A stretch of DNA of 64,000 nt from Streptomyces angustmyceticus (GTDB lineage Bacteria; Actinomycetota; Actinomycetes; Streptomycetales; Streptomycetaceae). Shown here one piece after another: positions 42,666 to 50,548 of this stretch. Every line of letters starts with the position of its first letter. Positions within the stretch are counted from its first letter, which is position 1. Where the stretch lies: NCBI RefSeq assembly GCF_019933235.1, contig NZ_CP082945.1, positions 5,183,501-5,247,500 on the forward strand. The letters run 5' to 3'. The translations under genes were made by a program, and so were the position numbers. The notes beneath the pieces were generated by a model. It saw nothing but the letters and a program-made list of their open reading frames with translations, had not been told where the DNA came from and did no database searches.

Positions 42666-43358
42666 ATGGCACGTGTGCTCGTCGTCGAGGACGACCAGTT
42701 CGTACGCTCGGCTCTGATCCGGCATCTGACCGAGGCCGCCCACACGGTACGCAGCGTAGGTACCGCGCTGGAGGCGCTCCGCGAGGTGGCGCACGTCGGC
42801 TTCGACGTCGTCATCCTCGACCTCGGCCTGCCCGACCTGGACGGGGGCGAGGCGCTGAAGATGCTCCGCGGCATCACCGACGTCCCTGTGATCATCGCCA
42901 CGGCCCGGGACGACGAGGCGGAAATCGTCCGGCTGTTGAACGACGGCGCGGACGACTACCTCACCAAGCCGTTCTCCGTCGAGCACCTCTCGGCCCGGAT
43001 GTCGGCCGTACTGCGCCGCTCGCGGGCCACCGCGGCCGGCGCGAAGCCGCCCTCACGAGTGATACGGGTCGGCGGTCTGTCCATCGACCCGCTGCGCCGG
43101 CAGGCCGAACTCGACGGCACCGCACTGGATCTGACCCGCCGGGAGTTCGATCTGCTGGCCTTCCTCGCCGGCCGCCCCGGCGAGGTCGTCCCGCGCCGGG
43201 AACTCCTCGCCGAGGTCTGGCAGCAGTCCTACGGCGACGACCAGACCATCGACGTCCACCTGTCCTGGCTGCGCCGCAAACTGGGCGAGACCGCCGCGCG
43301 GCCCCGCTACCTGCACACCCTGCGGGGCGTCGGTGTGAAGCTGGAGCCGCCACAGTGA
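42666..43358 (+). CDS. OmpR-family response regulator
   Basis: This 230-aa protein has a receiver domain with acidic pair ED at 8-10, phospho-acceptor Asp52 (VILDLGLPDLDG) and Lys101 (YLTKPF). A winged-helix DNA-binding domain follows (LDLTRREFDLLAFLAG, DDQTIDVHLSWLRRKLG, RGVGVKLEPP). The stop overlaps the histidine kinase GTG by 4 nt (GTGA). The stimulus is unknown. Nearby putative targets are the divergent secreted protein and the chitinase downstream. Confidence 0.93.
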   Translation: MARVLVVEDDQFVRSALIRHLTEAAHTVRSVGTALEALREVAHVGFDVVILDLGLPDLDGGEALKMLRGITDVPVIIATARDDEAEIVRLLNDGADDYLTKPFSVEHLSARMSAVLRRSRATAAGAKPPSRVIRVGGLSIDPLRRQAELDGTALDLTRREFDLLAFLAGRPGEVVPRRELLAEVWQQSYGDDQTIDVHLSWLRRKLGETAARPRYLHTLRGVGVKLEPPQ

Positions 43359-44755
43359 GGTGGGCTCTGGTCAAGGTGGCGTTGGCCGTCACCACCATGG
43401 TCGTGGTCGCCTTCGCCGTCCCGCTCGGACTGGTCGTCAAGGAGCTGGCCCGCGACCGCGCCTACCAGAGCGCCGAGCGGCAGGCCGCCACCATCGGCCC
43501 GGTCCTCGCCATCACCACCGACCGCACCCAGCTGGAGCGCGCCGTCGCCAGCGCCGAGACCGGCCCCGGCGGCCGGATCGGCGTCCACGTCCCGGCGGGC
43601 GGCAAGAACGGCAGGCCCGCCGAGATCGGATCCCGGCGCGCGGCGCAGCGCGACGTCGCGGCGGCCGCGAAGCTCGGGCGGGCCTCCATCTCCCCGGTGC
43701 GCGGCGGCTCCTCGCTCCTCCAGCCGACCGCCGTCGCCTCCGGCATCGCCGTCGTCGAGGTCTTCGTCCCCGACGCGGCGCTCACCAACGGCGTCGCCAC
43801 CTCCTGGGTGGTGCTCGCCGGCGTCGGCCTCGCGCTGGTCATCGGCTCGGTGGCGATCGCCGACCGGCTCGGCACCCGGATGGTGCGGCCCGCCGAGCGG
43901 CTGGCCGGCGCCGCCCACGACCTGGGCACGGGCAAGCTCGGCGTCCGCGTCCCGGAGGACGGCCCCAAGGAACTGCGCTCCGCCGCCAGCGCCTTCAACT
44001 CCATGGCCGACCAGGTCGTCCAACTGCTGGCCAACGAACGGGAAATGGCCGCCGACCTCTCGCACCGGCTGCGCACCCCGCTGACCGTGCTCCGGCTCAA
44101 CGCGGCCTCCCTCGGGGACACTCCGGCCGCCGAGCAGACCCGCGCCGCGGTCGCGCAACTGGAGCGCGAGGTCGACCAGATCATCCGCACCGCCCGCGAG
44201 CAGAAGGCCCAGTCCCGGCAGGCGGCCGCCGCGGCCGGCTGCGACGCCGCGGAGGTGATCCGCGAGCGGATGGGCTTCTGGTCGGCGCTCGCCGAGGACG
44301 AGGGCCGCACCGTGCGCACCGCCGGCGCGGACCGCCCCGTACGCGTCCCGGTCGCCCGGCCCGACCTCGCCGCCGCCCTGGACGCGATGCTCGGCAACGT
44401 CTTCCGCCACACCCCCGAGGGCACCGCCTTCGCGGTCGACGTCCACAACGCGGAGGACGCGGTGATCGTGCTGGTCTCGGACGCCGGCGGCGGCATCGCC
44501 GACCCGGACGCGGCGCTGCGCCGCGGGCACGGCGGCGGCGGGGACGGCTCCACCGGCCTCGGGCTGGACATCGTGCGACGGCTGGCCGAGTCCACCGGCG
44601 GCGATGTGCGCATCGGCCGCTCCGTCCTCGGCGGCACCGAGGTACGGGTCTGGCTGGCGCTGGACGGCCGGCGCGCCCCCGGCGCCCGCCGCGGCCACCG
44701 GCTGCGCCGCACGCTCGGCGGCCGGCGCCGGCGGACCGCGTCCACCGGCTCCTGA
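43355..44755 (+). CDS. Sensor histidine kinase
   Basis: This 466-aa membrane kinase has TM1 at about 5-28, an extracytoplasmic loop of about 120 residues, TM2 at about 150-170, a HAMP region, phospho-acceptor His237 in DLSHRLRTPL, N-box LGNVFRHTPEG, and G-boxes SDAGGGIADP and GSTGLGLDIVRR. All catalytic boxes are intact. The C-terminal tail is Arg-rich. The GTG start overlaps the regulator stop. Chitinase follows 228 bp downstream on the same strand. Confidence 0.93.
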   Translation: MRWALVKVALAVTTMVVVAFAVPLGLVVKELARDRAYQSAERQAATIGPVLAITTDRTQLERAVASAETGPGGRIGVHVPAGGKNGRPAEIGSRRAAQRDVAAAAKLGRASISPVRGGSSLLQPTAVASGIAVVEVFVPDAALTNGVATSWVVLAGVGLALVIGSVAIADRLGTRMVRPAERLAGAAHDLGTGKLGVRVPEDGPKELRSAASAFNSMADQVVQLLANEREMAADLSHRLRTPLTVLRLNAASLGDTPAAEQTRAAVAQLEREVDQIIRTAREQKAQSRQAAAAAGCDAAEVIRERMGFWSALAEDEGRTVRTAGADRPVRVPVARPDLAAALDAMLGNVFRHTPEGTAFAVDVHNAEDAVIVLVSDAGGGIADPDAALRRGHGGGGDGSTGLGLDIVRRLAESTGGDVRIGRSVLGGTEVRVWLALDGRRAPGARRGHRLRRTLGGRRRRTASTGS

Positions 44756-44983
44756 ACCGGCCGCCCGCCGGCTCCTGAACCCGTCCCCCGCCGTCCCTCA
44801 CCTCCTCCGCCGACCGGGCATGTGCCCCTGGCTCTTAACCACCCCCTTCCGCTTCCTTAAGGCGTTCATAAGTCCACCAACCTCCGCACCGTTCCCGGCA
44901 TTTGTCCGTTTCCCTGTCGCTAGCGTGCGGGACGCACCACGGTGCACCCCCGCCCCCCCCATGTGACGACAGGCAGGCACGAG

Positions 44984-46039
44984 ATGAGTTCCTCGGCACA
45001 CCGCCGGCGCAAGAGCCGCACCACCAAGCTGATCGTGAGCGGCGCGGCCGCCGTGGTCGCGACCGGCGGCGCCTTCGCCGTCGCCGGATCCGCCCTGGCC
45101 GCCAAGGCGCCGCGCACCGGCACCCAGCAGACCGCCCCCAAAGCCGCCGCCGGCTTCGCCCCGTACGTCGACACCTCGCTCGCCCCCGCCCACGACCTGG
45201 CCGGCACCGCCCGCAAGACCGGGGTGAAGAACTTCAACCTCGCGTTCGTCACCTCCGGCGGCGGCTGCACCCCCAAGTGGGGCGGCGCCGGCGAACTCGG
45301 CAGCGACCCGGTGGCCCAGCAGATACCCGCCCTGCGCAAGGCCGGCGGCGACGTCCGGGTCTCCTTCGGCGGCGCCACCGGCTCCGAGCTCGGCGTGGCC
45401 TGCGGCTCCGCGGGCGAGCTGGCCGCCGCGTACGGCAAGGTCATCGACCGGTTCAAGCTCACCAAGGTCGACTTCGACATCGAGGGCGGCGCCCTGCCCG
45501 ACACCGCCGCCAACACCCGCCGCGCCCAGGCCATCACCCAGCTCCAGAAGAAGCACCCCGGCCTGAACGTCTCCTTCACCCTGCCGGTCATGCCCGAGGG
45601 CCTGACCCAGGACGGGGTGAACCTGGTCGCCGACGCCAAGAAGAACGGCGTCAAGATCTCCGCCGTCAACATCATGGCGATGGACTACGGCTCCTCCTAC
45701 AGCGGCGACATGGGCACCTACGCCGTCCAGGCCGCCACCGCCACCCACGGCCAGCTGAAGAAGGCCCTCGGCCTGAGCGACACGGCCGCCTGGAAGACCG
45801 TGGCCGTGACCCCGATGATCGGCGTCAACGACGTCCAGAACGAGGTCTTCAAGACCGACGACGCCACCCAGCTGGTGAAGTTCGCCAAGGACAAGCACCT
45901 GGCCTGGCTGTCGATGTGGTCCGCCACCCGCGACCAGGCATGCCCGGGCGGCGCGGCCACCTCCGCGCAGCCGACCTGCAGCTCCATCGAGCAGCGCCCG
46001 CTCGCCTTCACCAAGGCCCTCGGCGCCTACACCGGCTGA
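44984..46039 (+). CDS. GH18 chitinase, single-domain, secreted
   Basis: This 351-aa protein has a Tat- or Sec-like N-terminus (RRRKSRTTKLIVSG, then a hydrophobic core) cleaved near SALA-A. The GH18 catalytic motif DFDIE is at 163-167 (Glu167 the acid), and the substrate-assisting MAMDYG is present. No chitin-binding module is attached. It should hydrolyse chitin or chito-oligosaccharides. The start at 44984 follows AGGCAGGCACGAG, a moderate site. No DasR operator was found in its upstream 228 bp, unlike lpmP. Confidence 0.9.
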   Translation: MSSSAHRRRKSRTTKLIVSGAAAVVATGGAFAVAGSALAAKAPRTGTQQTAPKAAAGFAPYVDTSLAPAHDLAGTARKTGVKNFNLAFVTSGGGCTPKWGGAGELGSDPVAQQIPALRKAGGDVRVSFGGATGSELGVACGSAGELAAAYGKVIDRFKLTKVDFDIEGGALPDTAANTRRAQAITQLQKKHPGLNVSFTLPVMPEGLTQDGVNLVADAKKNGVKISAVNIMAMDYGSSYSGDMGTYAVQAATATHGQLKKALGLSDTAAWKTVAVTPMIGVNDVQNEVFKTDDATQLVKFAKDKHLAWLSMWSATRDQACPGGAATSAQPTCSSIEQRPLAFTKALGAYTG

Positions 46040-46265
46040 CCCCCACCGACGGCCGGCCCCCAGCCGAGCCGTCCGCCCCTGGCGGGGCGCAGCGGCCCCC
46101 CCACCGCTGCGCCCCGCCGTCGCCGTCTGTCGCCGGCCGCGCTCCGTCCGGCACCGGCCCCCACGCCACCCGCGGCTCTCCCACCGGCCTCCCGGCGCGG
46201 CAGCCGCCGACGCCCTACGAGGCCCTCGCCCGGCCCCGGGGCCATGGCGGCCGTCCGCCACCCAC

Positions 46266-46316
46266 GGAGATCAGCACCGCGCGGAGATCAGCACCGCGCG
46301 GAGATCAGCACCGCGC
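46266..46316. repeat. Tandem repeat, 17-bp unit x3
   Basis: GGAGATCAGCACCGCGC is repeated three times without error. Degenerate continuations (GAAGATCAC twice) run to about 46350. It lies in a noncoding 46040-46433 stretch between the chitinase and the tRNA-His terminator. The 17-bp unit is not a multiple of three, which argues against coding. Confidence 0.85.
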
Positions 46317-46433
46317 GAAGATCACCCCACCCACGAAGATCACCACGGGCTTCCGGACGCCCCCGAGCCGGACGCAGACGGCCTCCCGGAAGCCCCGCCG
46401 CTCCCCGCCCCCGCGACGCCCCGCAGAAACGCC

Positions 46434-46462
46434 AAGGCCCCCGACCTGAGGTCGGGGGCCTT
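46434..46462 (-). terminator. Terminator after tRNA-His
   Basis: AAGGCCCCCGAC (46434-46445) pairs perfectly with GTCGGGGGCCTT (46451-46462), a 12-bp stem with a 5-nt loop, 4 nt after the tRNA CCA end. Confidence 0.88.
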
Positions 46463-46466
46463 GATG

Positions 46467-46543
46467 TGGGGTGAGTAACGGGACTTGAACCCGCGACATC
46501 CTGGACCACAACCAGGTGCTCTACCAGCTGAGCTATACCCACC
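46467..46543 (-). tRNA. tRNA-His (GTG)
   Basis: Read on the minus strand the gene starts with the His-specific extra G(-1) at 46543. It has acceptor GTGGGTA/TACTCAC, anticodon stem CCTGG/CCAGG with loop TTGTGGT (anticodon GTG), T-arm GGGTTCAAGTCCC, discriminator C, and an encoded CCA (46467-46469). The encoded CCA contrasts with the three tRNA-Lys genes here. Confidence 0.98.
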
Positions 46544-46644
46544 ATGACCGGTGCTGTGTGGTTCTTTTTCCCCACCGGCTGAGAAAAAGTGTACAGGGTC
46601 CGAAGGGGTGCTCGCGCCCAGGTTTCGTGTCCCGGGACCGAGGG

Positions 46645-46690
46645 CGTGTCGTGCGCGCCGCGGCGGACCCGCCGGGACGTGCACGACACG
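46645..46690 (-). terminator. Terminator candidate after orn
   Basis: CGTGTCGTGC (46645-46654) pairs with GCACGACACG (46681-46690), enclosing a second GC hairpin (CGGCGG/CCGCCG). It lies 14 bp after the orn stop. Confidence 0.7.
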
Positions 46691-46704
46691 CGCCCTGTGC
46701 CCTG

Positions 46705-47322
46705 CTACGGCGCGGACTGCGGCTCAGCGGGAAGGACGTGCTTGGCGGCGATGGTCTTCGCGGTGTCCGAGTCGGGGCCGGGCTGCGGCACGAAGACCGC
46801 CTCCCGGTAGTAGCGCAGTTCCGCGATGGATTCGCGGATGTCCGCCAGCGCCCGGTGGTTGCCGTTCTTGTCCGGGCTGTTGAAGTAGGCCCGCGGATAC
46901 CAGCGCCGGGCCAGCTCCTTCACGGACGAGACATCGACGATCCGGTAGTGGAGGTAGTCCTCCAGCGTCGGCATGTCCCGCAGCAGGAAGCCGCGGTCGG
47001 TGCCGACGGAGTTGCCGCACAGCGGCGCCTTCCGCGGCTCCGGCACATGCTGCTTGATGTACGCAAGCACCTGTGCCTCGGCCGCCTCCAGCGTCGTCCC
47101 CCCGTCCAGCTCCGCCAGCAGGCCGGAGGCGGTGTGCATCTGGCGCACCACCTCGGGCATGGTGCCGAGCGCCTCGGCCGGGGGGCGGATCACCACATCC
47201 ACCCCGTCGCCCAGCACATTCAGCTCCGAGTCGGTGACCAGCGCGGCCACCTCGATGAGCGCGTCGTTCGCCAGCGAGAGGCCGGTCATCTCGCAGTCGA
47301 TCCACACCATGCGATCGTTCAT
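46705..47322 (-). CDS. orn: Oligoribonuclease
   Basis: This 205-aa DEDDh exonuclease degrades RNA of 2-5 nt, the last step of mRNA turnover, and also pGpG from c-di-GMP breakdown. Motifs are WIDCEMTGL (Asp9, Glu11), the middle GNSVGTDRGF and the C-terminal HRALADIRESI. It is slightly longer than E. coli Orn (181 aa) by a C-terminal tail (AAKHVLPAEPQSAP). The start at 47322 is set by AGGGTGAGATGT. It lies 5 bp downstream of adpA on the same strand, the classical Streptomyces adpA-ornA arrangement. Confidence 0.96.
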   Translation of the reverse strand: MNDRMVWIDCEMTGLSLANDALIEVAALVTDSELNVLGDGVDVVIRPPAEALGTMPEVVRQMHTASGLLAELDGGTTLEAAEAQVLAYIKQHVPEPRKAPLCGNSVGTDRGFLLRDMPTLEDYLHYRIVDVSSVKELARRWYPRAYFNSPDKNGNHRALADIRESIAELRYYREAVFVPQPGPDSDTAKTIAAKHVLPAEPQSAP

Positions 47323-47327
47323 ACATC

Positions 47328-48614
47328 TCACCCTACGGGGCGTTCGCGCTGTCCGGGCAGCACGGGCCGGACAGCTCCCCTCCCCACCGGGGATTCGGGC
47401 AGCCGGGCGGCGTAGACGTCCGACTGCGGTTTGCCCGCTTCGCCCGCTTCGGCGGACCCCAGGCCGTGGCCGGCCAGCGCGGCGGCGGAGAACCGGTCCG
47501 CTCCCGCGCCCAGGGCCGCCCGCTCGCGCTCCGGCCGGTCCGCGCGCTCGGCACGCTCCGGTCTGAGCACGGGCTCGGCCGACCCGTTCTGCGGCCGCCG
47601 TGCGCGGTAGGCCGCCCGGTAGGCGGCGGGCGAGGCGCCCAGCTGCCTGCGGAAGTGGCCGCGCAGGGCGACCGGCGAACGGAAGCCGCAGCGCCCCGCG
47701 ACCTCGTCCACCGAGTAGTCGGAGGTCTCCAGCAGCCGCTGGGCCTGCAGCACCCGCTGGGTGATCAGCCACTGCAGCGGCGCGCTCCCCGTCAGGGACC
47801 GGAAGCGCCGGTCGAAGGTGCGCCGGCTCATATAGGCACGCGCGGCGAGCGTCTCCACGTCGAACTGCTCGTGGAGGTGCTCCAGCGCCCAGGCGACGAC
47901 CTCGGCCAGCGGGTCGGCGCCGATCTCTTCAGGTAATGACCTGTCGAGGTAGCGCTGGTGTCCCATGTCCGAGGCGGTGCGCCGGGGCGGCACGACGAGC
48001 CGGCGGGCCAGCGCGTTCGCGGCGTCCGCGCCGTGGTCGGTGCGCACGATGTGCAGGCACAGGTCGATGCCGGCCGCCGTTCCCGCGGACGTGAGCACGT
48101 CGCCGTCGTCGACGAAGAGCTCGCGGGGATCCACATGGACGGACGGATAACGCTTGGCGAGCGTCGGCGCGTACATCCAATGGGTCGTGGCCGGGCGGCC
48201 GTCGAGCAGTCCGGCCGCGGCGAGGACGAACGCCCCCGTGCACAGCCCGACGATTCTGGCCCCCTCTTCATGCGCGCGGCGCAGCGCGTCGAGCGCCGCG
48301 GGCGGCGGCGCCTGGGTGATGGAGCGCCAGGCCGGCACGACGACCGTCCCGGCACGGGAGATCGCCTCCAGCCCGTAGGGGGCGGACAGTTCGAGCCCCC
48401 CGGTCGTGCGCAAAGGCGCATCTTCGCCCGCGCACACAAGCAGCCGGTACCGCGGGACGCCTGCGTCCTGTCGGTCGATGCCGAAGACCGAGAGCGGAAT
48501 GGAGCTCTCGAAAATGGGGCCGCCGCTGAAGAGGAGCACCGCGACTATTTCGCGGCGTCGTCGGGCGGCGAGCTTGCGTGCGGCATCTGGTACGGCAGCG
48601 GAGTCCTGGCTCAT
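47328..48614 (-). CDS. adpA: AdpA (BldH), central developmental AraC-family activator
   Basis: This 428-aa protein has a DJ-1/PfpI-type dimerisation domain at about 24-200 (VGLCTGAFVLAA, Cys125) and two AraC helix-turn-helix motifs at about 255-345 (MSRRTFDRRFRSLTGSAPLQ and VDEVAGRCGFRSPVALRG). Codon 227 is TTA (47936-47934), in RSLPEE at the linker, as in other Streptomyces adpA. It depends on the rare leucyl tRNA of bldA. AdpA controls aerial development and secondary metabolism. The start at 48614 agrees with known AdpA N-termini; an in-frame ATG 45 nt upstream is less likely. A TGGCGCGAAG (48755-48764) matches 9 of 10 positions of the AdpA-binding consensus, suggesting autoregulation. Confidence 0.97.
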   Translation of the reverse strand: MSQDSAAVPDAARKLAARRRREIVAVLLFSGGPIFESSIPLSVFGIDRQDAGVPRYRLLVCAGEDAPLRTTGGLELSAPYGLEAISRAGTVVVPAWRSITQAPPPAALDALRRAHEEGARIVGLCTGAFVLAAAGLLDGRPATTHWMYAPTLAKRYPSVHVDPRELFVDDGDVLTSAGTAAGIDLCLHIVRTDHGADAANALARRLVVPPRRTASDMGHQRYLDRSLPEEIGADPLAEVVAWALEHLHEQFDVETLAARAYMSRRTFDRRFRSLTGSAPLQWLITQRVLQAQRLLETSDYSVDEVAGRCGFRSPVALRGHFRRQLGASPAAYRAAYRARRPQNGSAEPVLRPERAERADRPERERAALGAGADRFSAAALAGHGLGSAEAGEAGKPQSDVYAARLPESPVGRGAVRPVLPGQRERPVG

Positions 48615-48963
48615 GGCACTTAAGCCCCCCTCGGTCGTCTCGCCCTCTCGGTCCTGCACAGTTCCCCCGCCGTTACTACCAAGATCGAATCTACTGTGTT
48701 CCGTGAGGATGGAGTGCCAAGTTCACCACCCGCTGGTATGTCGATATGGCAACTTGGCGCGAAGCATTCGATCACGAAGCGTTCCACTCGTCGGGCCTAC
48801 ATGGGAAGTACGCGTCTCGGCTCTGCCCGTTCGCAGTAGGGCACAACCATGCCCAGCGGTCCTTTCCTCCCTGCTCACGCCAGGGTTGAGGGGTACTCAA
48901 GGCAAGGTGCGGAGCTCGGCCGGAAGTTGGCTGAAAACGGTCGCGCGCAGACTTGCAAGCGCC
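48615..48963. other. adpA promoter and leader region
   Basis: This noncoding 349-bp stretch is AT-richer than its surroundings. Long adpA leaders are known in Streptomyces. It contains one near-consensus AdpA site (48755-48764). No gene is supportable. Confidence 0.6.
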
Positions 48964-49272
48964 TCAATCGACCGGCGTACGCCTTTCGGAGTGCCGACCG
49001 CCCCCGTGCGCCGTCGGGACCGGACGGGCGCTTCTGTCCCGGTGTCGTCCGGTTTCGCGCACCCGGATCCGGGCCGCGGTCCGTTCGGATTGCCGCAACA
49101 ACGCCCGGCAGGCGCAGGTCACCGCGGCCAGACCGGCGGCGGTGCCGGCCGCTCCGGCCCAGGAGACCCCGCTGATGATCAGTACGAGGGGCACCAGGGC
49201 GCAACTGAAGGCGCCCCAGCGCATGACGTCGCTCACTGGGTCGGGTGATCTGTCGGACGGCATCGGCACCAT
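48964..49272 (-). CDS. Small two-helix membrane protein upstream of adpA
   Basis: This 102-aa protein has two hydrophobic helices at about 18-36 and 38-58 (WGAFSCALVPLVLIISGV and AGAAGTAAGLAAVTCACRAL), then an Arg-rich cytoplasmic tail. No family was recognised, but a similar small membrane protein upstream of adpA is recalled in other Streptomyces. The ATG at 49272 has GAGGGGAGCAC. It reads toward adpA (same strand). Confidence 0.7.
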   Translation of the reverse strand: MVPMPSDRSPDPVSDVMRWGAFSCALVPLVLIISGVSWAGAAGTAAGLAAVTCACRALLRQSERTAARIRVRETGRHRDRSARPVPTAHGGGRHSERRTPVD

Positions 49273-49489
49273 GTGCTCCCCTCGGACGGGCTGCTACTAC
49301 AACGCCACCGACGATCATGGGTCACCGTGAGGGGTACGTACGGGGGCAGGCCGGGGCATTGCCATCCGCGCCACGCTCCGGCATGCTCCGGGGAACGTTC
49401 GAGGCCCCACCCACCTCGCGCGGGCGCTCCGCGTCCGCGGCGGGCTCTGGGCAGCGGGGGAGTGGCGCCGTACTCTTGGGGTATCGGGT

Positions 49490-49506
49490 TGGGAAGATGA
49501 TTCCCA
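49490..49506. promoter_or_regulatory. Inverted repeat before the universal stress protein gene
   Basis: TGGGAA-GATGA-TTCCCA is a perfect 6-bp inverted repeat with a 5-nt spacer, 129 bp before the chosen start (24 bp before an alternative ATG at 49530). It is an operator candidate. The rest of 49273-49634 has no supportable gene. Confidence 0.45.
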
Positions 49507-49634
49507 GTCGTATCGTTCCTCTTTGAACTATGGCTCCCGCGCCTCGATCGAGCCAGCTCAGTCAACTGCCGGATCAAGTCAATCGCCGTTCCCCGTTCGC
49601 CCCTCCGCAAGAGGACGCCCTCGCCGAGACACCA

Positions 49635-50156
49635 ATGGCCGGTCACGAAATTCCCGAACCCGCGGACCGCAAGCAGGTCGCCGATCCGATGGCGGACCTC
49701 GAAGCGGCGGAAAAGACGCGCCATTCCTGCGACCCCGCGTTCCGGCACGGCGTCGTGGTCGGCTTCGACGGCTCCATGTCGAGCGAACGCGCGTTGGCGT
49801 ATGCAATCGGTATGGCCCGGCGCCTCGGCTCCGGGTTGATCATCGTCCATGTGGCCAACCGGCTGCCGACGACCGTCTGGGCGGGCTGCGAGCCGCCGGT
49901 CTTCGTGGACGTGCCCGATCACCGCACCGAAGTGCTCGGACTGGAGCTGGCCTGCGCCGATCACCTCACCGAGGTCCCCTGGATCCTGGTCGAGCGCGGC
50001 GGCGACATCTGCCACGAGCTGGAGGAGGTCGGCCGGGAGTACGAGGCCGACGCGATCGTGGTCGGCTCCACCCACGGCATCGTCGGCCGGATCTTCGGCT
50101 CGGTGGCCGGCCGGCTGGCCCGCCGGGCGCAGCGCCCGGTGATCGTGATTCCCTGA
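49635..50156 (+). CDS. Universal stress protein (UspA family)
   Basis: This 173-aa single-Usp-domain protein has HGVVVGFDGSMSSERALAYAIGMA at the start of the domain, VHVANRL, and the C-terminal nucleotide motif VVGSTHGIVGRIFGSVAGRLAR followed by PVIVIP. The first 35 residues are a hydrophilic extension. An upstream in-frame ATG at 49530 would add 35 residues, and neither start has a strong ribosome site. The role is stress or dormancy adaptation by ATP/ADP binding (family knowledge). Confidence 0.85.
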   Translation: MAGHEIPEPADRKQVADPMADLEAAEKTRHSCDPAFRHGVVVGFDGSMSSERALAYAIGMARRLGSGLIIVHVANRLPTTVWAGCEPPVFVDVPDHRTEVLGLELACADHLTEVPWILVERGGDICHELEEVGREYEADAIVVGSTHGIVGRIFGSVAGRLARRAQRPVIVIP

Positions 50157-50490
50157 CGCGCCCGTCGCGCGCCGCCGCCCCGCCCCGTCGTGCGCCGTCC
50201 CGGCATGCGCCGCGTCCGCGCATCCCCCCGCGCCGCCCCGGGTGATCGATTCTCCGCGTCCTGCGCACAGTTGAGGGGGCGTCATGTGGATTGTGCGCAG
50301 CCGCATTTCTCTCCGCGGACGCAGGTGAATTGTGCGCCGGCGAGGGGTAGAAAACGGTCACGTGAGCGCGCCGCGGCACGGGCCCGGCGGCCGCGCACAC
50401 GGCAACTTCGTGCTGCCGGCCGGGAAGTGACGGTTCCCGGGGCGGCGGCATCCCGCCGGCGTATTGGGCGACGCCGGCAAAGGGGAGGCG
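50157..50490. other. Noncoding region after the Usp gene
   Basis: No gene is supportable. It contains a near-duplicate, GGATTGTGCGC and GAATTGTGCGC, about 40 bp apart (50288-50337), of unknown meaning. The glmS terminator follows. Confidence 0.4.
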
Positions 50491-50531
50491 GCGGCTCCGC
50501 GGCGCGCATGGTGGCACGCCCGCGGAGCCGC
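50491..50531 (-). terminator. Terminator of glmS
   Basis: GCGGCTCCGCG (50491-50501) pairs with CGCGGAGCCGC (50521-50531), an 11-bp stem with a 19-nt loop, 17 bp after the glmS stop. Confidence 0.8.
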
Positions 50532-50548
50532 GGCCCACTCCCGGATGC

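Noticed and set aside
40862..44755. 1297-aa ORF ending in the histidine kinase
   Set aside because: The real kinase starts at GTG 43355. The upstream part lies in shadow of the spermidine-synthase-like and regulator genes.
48755..48764. TGGCGCGAAG as a firm AdpA operator
   Set aside because: It matches only 9 of 10 consensus positions and the consensus is degenerate. It is mentioned under adpA but not listed as its own feature.
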